Of a stretch of DNA of 64,000 nucleotides, positions 58,901-64,000 are shown piece after piece. The notes below the pieces were generated by a model that saw only the letters and a program-made list of their open reading frames with translations, had not been told where the DNA came from and searched no databases. A program made the position numbers and the translations under genes. The stretch's first letter is position 1; each line of letters starts with the position of its first letter. The stretch is from assembly GCA_964418745.1 (NCBI GenBank), contig CAYQMX010000008.1:1-64000 (forward strand), in the 5' to 3' direction. The stretch comes from Scleromatobacter sp964418745 (GTDB lineage: Bacteria > Pseudomonadota > Gammaproteobacteria > Burkholderiales > Burkholderiaceae_C).

Positions 58901-61900
58901 CGACAGCATCGCGCCGGCGGGCAGGGCCTGCAGCAGCGCGCCGCGCCGCGCGACCAGGCGCGCCGCGTCGGCCAGCGACATCACGCCGGCGATGACGGCG
59001 GCGGCGAACTCGCCCACGCTGTGGCCGATCAGCGCCGCGGGCACGAGGCCGCGGGCCTGCCAGGCGCGCGCGAGGGCATATTCGATGCAGAACAGCGCCG
59101 GCTGCGTGGCCTCGGTGGCGCGCAGCGCGTCGGGCGACGCGTCGTCCAGGCGGGCGGCGAGGTCGAACGACAGCGCCGGCAGCACCGCGGCCAGCGCCTC
59201 GGCGAACGCCGCGCCGAACGCGGGGTCGGCCGCCGCCAGCGCGCGCCCCATGCCGGGGTACTGCGCACCCTGGCCGGGGAACAGCCACAGCAGCGCCGGC
59301 GCGCGCGCGCCGATCGCGCCCTGGCGGCGCGCCGCATGGCCGGCCGTGCGCAGCGCGGCGACGGCGTCGGCGGCGTTGTCGGCCACCACCGCGCAGCGGT
59401 GCGCGAACGGCGTGCGCCCGTGCTGCAGCGTGAAGGCGACGTCGGCCAGGTTGAGCGCCGGCTCGGCCTCCAGGTGCGCGGCCAGCCGCGCCGTCATGAC
59501 CTCGAGCGCGGGCGCGGAACGGGCCGACAGCTGCAGGCGCTGCGGGCCGCGGGCCGGGCTGGACGGCGCGCGCAGCGGCGCCTCTTCCAGCACCGCGTGC
59601 GCGTTGGTGCCGCCCACGCCGAAGCTGCTCACGCCCGCGCGCCGGGGCGCGGCGCCGCGCGGCCACGCCTGTAGCCGGGCGCTGACGACGAACGGCGAGG
59701 CCGCGAAGTCGATGGCCGGATTGGCCCGCGTGTAGTGGATGGTGCCGGGCAGCCGTTCATGGGCCAGCGCGAGCGCGGTCTTGATGACGCCGGCGGCGCC
59801 GGCGGCCATCACGGTATGGCCCACGTTGCTCTTGACCGAGCCGAGCACGCAGAAGCCGGTGTCGGCCGTCGCGCGGCGGAACGCCTGCGTCAGGGCCTCG
59901 ACCTCCACCGGATCGCCGATGGGCGTGGCGGTGCCGTGCGCCTCGACGTAGGAGATGGTGCGCGGGTCGATGCCGGCGACTTCCTGCGCGCGGGCGATCA
60001 CCGCGACCTGGCCTTCGATGCTGGGCGCGGTGAAGCTGGCCTTGTCGCGGCCGTCGTTGTTGGTGCCCACGCCGCGGATCAGCGCGATCACGTCGTCGCC
60101 GTCGGCCAGCGCATCGGACAGGCGCTTGAGCAGCACCACGGCCGCGCCGTCGCTGAACACCGTGCCCTCGGACTGCGCGTCGAAGCTGCGCGTGCGGCCG
60201 TCGGGCGACAGCATCGAGCCGGCCTGGTACAGGTAGCCGCTGCGCGGCGGGCAGGTGATGGCCACGCCGCCGGCCAGCGCCATGCGGCAGTCGCCGTTGC
60301 GCAGGCTCCAGAACGCCTGGGCGATGGCCACCAGCGAGGTCGAGCATGCGGTGTGGATGCTGACCGCCGGGCCGGTGAGGTTCAGGCGGTAGGCGGTGCG
60401 CGTGGCGATGTAGTCCTTCTCGTTGCCCAGCATCACCGCGAACTCGCCCAGCTTCTCGATCAGGTCGGGGCGCGGCTGGATGTGGTTGCGGAAGTAGGTG
60501 GCGTTGTTCATGCCGCCGAACACGCCGATGGGCATCGCGGCTGCATCGGGCGCGTGGCCGCCGCGCTCCAGGCATTCCCAGCACAGCTCCATGAACACGC
60601 GCTGCTGCGGGTCCATCAGCTCGGCCTCGCGCGGCGAGATGCCGAAGAAGGCGGGATCGAACAGGTCGACGTCGTCGACGATGCCGCGCGCCCGCACGTA
60701 GCTCGGATCGTCGACCAGCTCGACGTCCAGCGACGGATCGAGCTCGCCGGGGCCGAAGTGGGTGATGCCGTCGCGGCCAGCGCACAGGTTGTCCCAGAAC
60801 GTCTCGACGTCGGCCGCGCCCGGGAAGCGCCCGGCCACCGCGATGATGGCGATGGGCTCGTCGTCGGTACGGGCCGCCGCGGCCGCGGCGGGCCGGGGCG
60901 TCCCGGAAGGCGCCGCAGCGTCGGCCAGCGCGCGCGCCAGCGCCTGGGCCGTGGGCTGGCGGAAGAACATCGTCGCCGACAGGCCGGCCACGCCCTGGCG
61001 CGCGAGGCGGCCGAGGGCCTTGAGCACCTGCAGCGAGTTGCCGCCGAGCTCGAAGAAATTGTCGCCGCGGCCCACGCCTTCGATGCCCAGCACTTCGGCG
61101 AAGACCGCGCAGATGCGTTCCTCGACGGCGCCCTGCGGCGCCTGGTACGGCCCCAGCAGTTCCGAGCGGGCCGGCACCGGGCGCGGCAGCGCGGCGCGGT
61201 CGAGCTTGCCGTTGACGGTGATCGGGAAGCGGGCCAGCCAGGTGAAGGTGGACGGCAGCATGAACTCCGGCAACGTGCGCGCCAGCGCGGCGCGCTGCTC
61301 GCCGGCCGACGGCACGTCGGCGCCGGGGCGGGCGACGAGGTAGGCGGCCAGCGACGCGTCGCCGGATTCGTTGCGCCAGGCCAGCACGGCGGCTGCCTGC
61401 ACCGCCGGATGCTCGGCCAGCGCGCTCTCGATCTCGCCGAGCTCGATGCGGAAGCCGCGGATCTTGACCTGCTGGTCGGCGCGGCCGATGAAGTCGATCT
61501 CGCCGCCGGGCAGCATGCGCACCAGGTCGCCGGTGTCGTACAGGCGCTCGCCGGGCGCGAACGGGTGCGCTACGAAGCGCTCGGCCGTCAGTTCGGGCCG
61601 GTTCAGGTAGCCCAGCGCCAGGCCGCGGCCGCCCACGTACAGCTTGCCCACCAGGCCGGCGGGCAGCAGTTCCATGGCCGGGGCGAGGATCAGCGTCTGG
61701 GTGTCGGTGATGGCCTTGCCGATGGGCACCGAGCGCGCGTTGGCCGCCAGCGGGCGCGGGATGCGCCAGGTGGTGGCGAAGGTGGTGGACTCGGTCGGCC
61801 CGTAGCCGTTGATCACCGTGACGTCGGGCACGGCGTCCTGCAGGCGCCGCACATGGGCCACCGACAGTGCCTCGCCGCCGATCAGCAGTTCGCGCAGTCC

Positions 61901-63313
61901 GCCCAGCTGGCGCGGGTCGTCGTCGACCACCGCGTTGAACAGCGCGGCGGTGAGCCAGGCCGTGGTCACGCGCGCGCCCTGGATGGTGGCGGCCAACCCC
62001 GCCGGGGTCGGCAAGTCTTCCGGATGCAGCACGCAGCAGCCGCCGTTGAGCAGCGGCCCCCAGATCTCGAGCGTGGAGGCGTCGAAGCCCAGCGGCGCGG
62101 CGTGCAGCATGACCGTGTCGGCGCCCAGGTGGACATAGCCGGCGCCCTGCACCAGCCGCAGGATCGCGTCGTGCGGGATCTGGACGCCCTTGGGCGTGCC
62201 CGTGGATCCGGACGTGTACATGACATAGGCCACGTCGCGCGACGCGCCGCCGGCGGGCACGGGCTCCGCGGCGTCCGGCGCCGGGAGGTCGGCACCGTCC
62301 AGCGCCAGCACCGGCACGGTCGCGTCGAACGCCGCCGCCTTGTCGGGCGACGTGACGACCAGCACGGCGCGGGCGTCGCCCAGCATGAACGCGATGCGCT
62401 CGCGCGGGTAGGCCGGGTCCAGCGGCAGGTAGCAGCCGCCGGCCTTGAGCACCGCCAGCAGCGTGACGATGGCCGTCGTGGAGCGGTCGAGCGCCACGCC
62501 CACCAGCGTGCCGGGGCCCACGCCGCGCGCGCGCAGGTGCTGCGCGAGGCGCGAGGAGCGGGCCTCGAGCTGGCCGTAGGTGAGGTGTTCGTCGAGATGG
62601 CGCAGCGCGATGGCGTCCGGGTGCCCGGCCGCCTGGCGCGTGAAGGCGCCGTGCACCGTCGCGGCGGGATCGCGCCCGACGTGCGGCACCGGCTGCAGCA
62701 GGCGGGCACGCGCGTCGTCGCCCAGCAGGTCGATCGCGCCCAGCGGGCTGGTGGGGTTCGCGCACAGCTGCTGCGCCACGGCGGCGATGCGCGCCAGCAG
62801 CAGGCTCGCCAGGGCGGCGGGGATCTCGGCCGCCAGGTCGGCGACCAGTTCGGTGGGCACGGCCTGGGCGTCGGCGGCGCGCGTGCGGAACACGACGAGG
62901 GCGGCGGCGGGGGCCGCCGCGGCGGACACGCCCGCCCAGGCCCACTCGGCCTCCGGGCCCTGCGGCGCGGCGGCGCGGCGGGCCGCGTCGACGGTGGACA
63001 GCCAGTCGTGCGCGCCGGCCTCGGCGGACAGGGTCGCCGTGAACGACGCCGCCGACTCGCCGACCGTGCTGCCCCGCTGCGCGGCCACGCCGCTCCAGCG
63101 GCCCGCCAGCAGCATCCAGGCGGCCACGAGCGGGGTGTCGGCGAGGCCGCCGCTGCGCGTGGCCCAGGCCCGCAGGGCTTCTTGCGCGGACGCCTCCAGC
63201 GCCAGTGCGTGCGTGGCGCGCACCGTTGCAGCGCCCGGTGCGCCCAGGCCGAGCAGGCCGGCCAGGACGGGAGCGGATTCCGGCGACGCTTCGGGTTGGG
63301 CAGCGGTGGCCAT
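55946..63313 (-). CDS. Hybrid NRPS-PKS with aminotransferase: (C-remnant)-A-T-KS-AT-ACP-AMT
   Basis: 2455 residues. Residues 1-205 look like a decayed condensation domain without HHxxxDG. Then come an adenylation domain (about 215-710), a carrier (GGNSL near 758), a ketosynthase (TACSTS, Cys near 990; EAHGT and NVGHT His), an acyltransferase (GHSVGE, Ser near 1432; HAFH near 1528, the malonyl-type motif), an ACP (GIDSL near 1782), a Gln-rich linker, and a class III PLP aminotransferase (about 1965-2400, STYGKVIGGG Lys near 2238). No ketoreductase or dehydratase is present. The A-domain pocket by eye is DALWLGGTFK-like, near valine-type codes. It should extend an amino acid by malonate and aminate the beta-keto group. 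The stop-start gap to the JmjC gene upstream is 2 bp. Confidence 0.92.
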   Translation of the reverse strand: MATAAQPEASPESAPVLAGLLGLGAPGAATVRATHALALEASAQEALRAWATRSGGLADTPLVAAWMLLAGRWSGVAAQRGSTVGESAASFTATLSAEAGAHDWLSTVDAARRAAAPQGPEAEWAWAGVSAAAAPAAALVVFRTRAADAQAVPTELVADLAAEIPAALASLLLARIAAVAQQLCANPTSPLGAIDLLGDDARARLLQPVPHVGRDPAATVHGAFTRQAAGHPDAIALRHLDEHLTYGQLEARSSRLAQHLRARGVGPGTLVGVALDRSTTAIVTLLAVLKAGGCYLPLDPAYPRERIAFMLGDARAVLVVTSPDKAAAFDATVPVLALDGADLPAPDAAEPVPAGGASRDVAYVMYTSGSTGTPKGVQIPHDAILRLVQGAGYVHLGADTVMLHAAPLGFDASTLEIWGPLLNGGCCVLHPEDLPTPAGLAATIQGARVTTAWLTAALFNAVVDDDPRQLGGLRELLIGGEALSVAHVRRLQDAVPDVTVINGYGPTESTTFATTWRIPRPLAANARSVPIGKAITDTQTLILAPAMELLPAGLVGKLYVGGRGLALGYLNRPELTAERFVAHPFAPGERLYDTGDLVRMLPGGEIDFIGRADQQVKIRGFRIELGEIESALAEHPAVQAAAVLAWRNESGDASLAAYLVARPGADVPSAGEQRAALARTLPEFMLPSTFTWLARFPITVNGKLDRAALPRPVPARSELLGPYQAPQGAVEERICAVFAEVLGIEGVGRGDNFFELGGNSLQVLKALGRLARQGVAGLSATMFFRQPTAQALARALADAAAPSGTPRPAAAAAARTDDEPIAIIAVAGRFPGAADVETFWDNLCAGRDGITHFGPGELDPSLDVELVDDPSYVRARGIVDDVDLFDPAFFGISPREAELMDPQQRVFMELCWECLERGGHAPDAAAMPIGVFGGMNNATYFRNHIQPRPDLIEKLGEFAVMLGNEKDYIATRTAYRLNLTGPAVSIHTACSTSLVAIAQAFWSLRNGDCRMALAGGVAITCPPRSGYLYQAGSMLSPDGRTRSFDAQSEGTVFSDGAAVVLLKRLSDALADGDDVIALIRGVGTNNDGRDKASFTAPSIEGQVAVIARAQEVAGIDPRTISYVEAHGTATPIGDPVEVEALTQAFRRATADTGFCVLGSVKSNVGHTVMAAGAAGVIKTALALAHERLPGTIHYTRANPAIDFAASPFVVSARLQAWPRGAAPRRAGVSSFGVGGTNAHAVLEEAPLRAPSSPARGPQRLQLSARSAPALEVMTARLAAHLEAEPALNLADVAFTLQHGRTPFAHRCAVVADNAADAVAALRTAGHAARRQGAIGARAPALLWLFPGQGAQYPGMGRALAAADPAFGAAFAEALAAVLPALSFDLAARLDDASPDALRATEATQPALFCIEYALARAWQARGLVPAALIGHSVGEFAAAVIAGVMSLADAARLVARRGALLQALPAGAMLSVRLPLSEVQARMPADVFLAAENGPQACVVAGESAAIDAWASALEAAGVGARRLVTSHAFHSPMMDAAVAPFEALVREVALSTPLIPIVSTATGQWLTDAQAVDPAYWSRQLREPVRFSRALRTALERHADALALELGPRDSLSTLVRQHGAGAPAAVGSLGDTPALEAQRLALADAQLWTRGIATTTAAASPADDRRRVRLPTYAFERRRCWVDAAVRGTAPAPVAVPVPVPVPLQAAAIPVADSTTSAPAAIAAPEFTTSTTSTAMPTPSAPNSRRPALIERLRDLFGDVAGLDLAQADPSAPFVEFGIDSLILTQVAMQTKKRFGVAVTFRQLSESCRSFDALAAFLDEAMPPEAAPATAAPVAVVPAAAAAPVAAAATASVAAVPFVMPQGAAPAGSFVQQVIQQQMALMAQQLAVLGGAAPAAPVAVAAPIAVAAVPAPTQVAAAAAPVAAPAGEETAGKETMRYDVKKAFGAIARIHTQAAPVTARQQSRLEAFMRRYVERTARSKAYTTTHRPHLADPRVVNGFRPLTKEITYQIVIERSKGSRLWDIDGNEYVDVLNGFGMCMFGWQPDFVQEAVRQQLELGYEIGPQHPLAGEVADLVCEMTGADRAGLCNTGSEAVMAAIRIARTVTCRNTIVVFTGSYHGTFDEVLVRAGRNHKGIPAAPGIMADVFDDVRVLDYGTPESLEFIRRNADDLAAVLIEPVQSRRPDFQPREYLKQIREITEASGTCMILDEVITGFRMHPGGVQAMFDIRPDLSTYGKVIGGGFPIGVVAGKREFMDALDGGPWHYGDDSVPTVGVTYFAGTFVRHPLAMAAAKASLQYLKTQGGQLQEQLNLVTAAMADELCAFCREAGVPIEIRHFGSLWRVSWLEDHPLQDLLFAMMRSRGVHILDNFPCFMTTAHTPQDIAKIKQAFKESVAELQQAEFLPARATAAVQAVDASKPPVPGARLGRGPNGEVQWYVPNPDEPGKYVVAESRG

Positions 63314-63315
63314 GC

Positions 63316-64000
63316 TCAGCTCGCGAGCGCGTAGGGCAGGCTGTCGGAGCGCGCCTTGTCGGCGTCGGGACGGCCGGCCAGGCGGCGCAGGAATTCGACG
63401 CCCTGCCAGGTGGTGTCGGCCAGGGTGTCCAGCACCGGATGCTTGCCCACCGGCGACGGCTGCAGGCCCCAGCCGCGCATGCGCTGGTGCAGCGCGTGCA
63501 GCCGGGCGTCGCGCCGCGTGGCGTCGGTGTAGTAGGTGAAGCTGACGGTGATCGACGGGCCGTCGCCGTTCTCGACCAGGTGCGGCGCGGTCGAGGGCAT
63601 GTAGGCGCCCATGCCGGGCACGACGTCGAACACGTGGGCCCGGCTGCGCACTTCCTCGCGCCAGGTGATCAGGTCACGGCTGTGGCTGGCGTGGAACAGG
63701 TCGCGCGCCGCCTCGCTGATGGCCTCGATGTCGTCCGGCTCCCAGACCAGGATGCGCTTGCTGCCCTTGATCTGCAGGATGAAGTTGTGTTCCTTGTCCA
63801 TGTGGAACGGCGTGATCGTGTTCGGCGACGTGACGAAGATCCAGCCGCCGCGGTAGGTCATGCCCGGGTCGACGCGGTCGATGGTGGGCTTGAGGTCGTC
63901 CAGCACCTCGTCGACCAATGTGCGGTAGACGTCGTCCGTCTGCACGTTGAGGAGCGACATCCACGCCTTGGCCGACGCGATGTTGGCCAGGGTCTCGGCG
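63316..64000 (-). CDS. JmjC/cupin-type oxygenase-like protein, 5' end cut by the window edge
   Basis: At least 228 residues are visible. The frame is open to the window edge, so the ATG at 63960 need not be the start. The cupin/JmjC core is clear: GGWIFVTSPNTITPFHMDKEHNF gives the HxD metal pair, FILQIKGSKRILVWEP is the usual next strand, and the distal His is in STAPHLVENGDG. It should be an Fe(II)/2-oxoglutarate oxygenase or a related sensor. As the gene directly upstream of the NRPS/PKS (2-bp gap), it may hydroxylate an amino acid or the assembly-line product; this is inference. A second cupin-like protein at 10468 belongs to another locus. Confidence 0.8.
   Translation of the reverse strand, partial: AETLANIASAKAWMSLLNVQTDDVYRTLVDEVLDDLKPTIDRVDPGMTYRGGWIFVTSPNTITPFHMDKEHNFILQIKGSKRILVWEPDDIEAISEAARDLFHASHSRDLITWREEVRSRAHVFDVVPGMGAYMPSTAPHLVENGDGPSITVSFTYYTDATRRDARLHALHQRMRGWGLQPSPVGKHPVLDTLADTTWQGVEFLRRLAGRPDADKARSDSLPYALAS

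Noticed and set aside
56177..63334. Two long plus-strand frames (1165 and 1199 codons) opposite the NRPS/PKS
   Set aside because: Low-complexity products with no domain; the minus strand frame has A, KS, AT, ACP and aminotransferase motifs in order.

Overview
The window is GC-rich (roughly 70 % by eye), with long overlapping ORFs in several frames. It looks like chromosomal DNA of a betaproteobacterium of the order Burkholderiales, of the Roseateles/Rubrivivax/Sphaerotilaceae kind. That rests on the gene families, the GC content and the GC-rich dispersed repeats. The genus is an inference, and no 16S or housekeeping marker is present. No tRNA, rRNA, CRISPR array, prophage or insertion sequence was seen.

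Region 1 (1-4471) is stress and iron housekeeping. It holds a peroxiredoxin (ahpC) with an OxyR-like site upstream, a feoA-feoB ferrous iron operon behind a good Fur box, a small Cys-rich membrane protein, and an esterase.

Region 2 (4472-13023) is a nutrient-uptake locus. A large TonB-dependent receptor sits behind three LacI-type operators. It is followed by a terminator and then by two flavin-dependent halogenase-like proteins flanking a SapC-family and a JmjC/cupin-like protein. This set recurs beside sugar-responsive TonB receptors.

Region 3 (13075-42919) is a large exopolysaccharide (EPS) locus of the type found with exosortase A (XrtA). A divergent pair (UDP-HexNAc dehydrogenase and 4-epimerase) makes a nucleotide sugar. 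A long operon with overlapping stops and starts then runs: priming glycosyltransferase, export lipoprotein, chain-length protein, tyrosine autokinase, outer-membrane protein, ATPase fused to an epimerase-like domain, deacetylase, two glycosyltransferases, second deacetylase. Two tandem parallel beta-helix lipoproteins follow. After them come an O-antigen-ligase-like protein, a flippase, four more glycosyltransferases and one unrecognised enzyme. No exosortase and no PEP-CTERM tail lies in the window.

Region 4 (42935-64000) is mostly on the minus strand and joins the EPS genes to a hybrid NRPS-PKS. Its members are an ATP-grasp/tyrosine-phosphatase fusion, a deacetylase, a type II thioesterase, a phosphopantetheinyl transferase, a membrane-anchored CocE/NonD hydrolase (plus strand), two small hydrolases of the exosortase-A-associated kind, a 1657-residue NRPS (C-A-T-C-T), a 2455-residue NRPS/PKS (A-T-KS-AT-ACP-aminotransferase), and a JmjC/cupin protein cut by the window edge. 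Thioesterase, deacetylase and ATP-grasp genes overlap by 4 bp each, which ties the assembly line to polysaccharide modification.

My best candidate for a new system is this joined locus: an EPS machine with its own peptide/polyketide line, perhaps making a beta-amino-acyl substituent for the polymer. The product and its link to the sugar chain are inferred, not shown.
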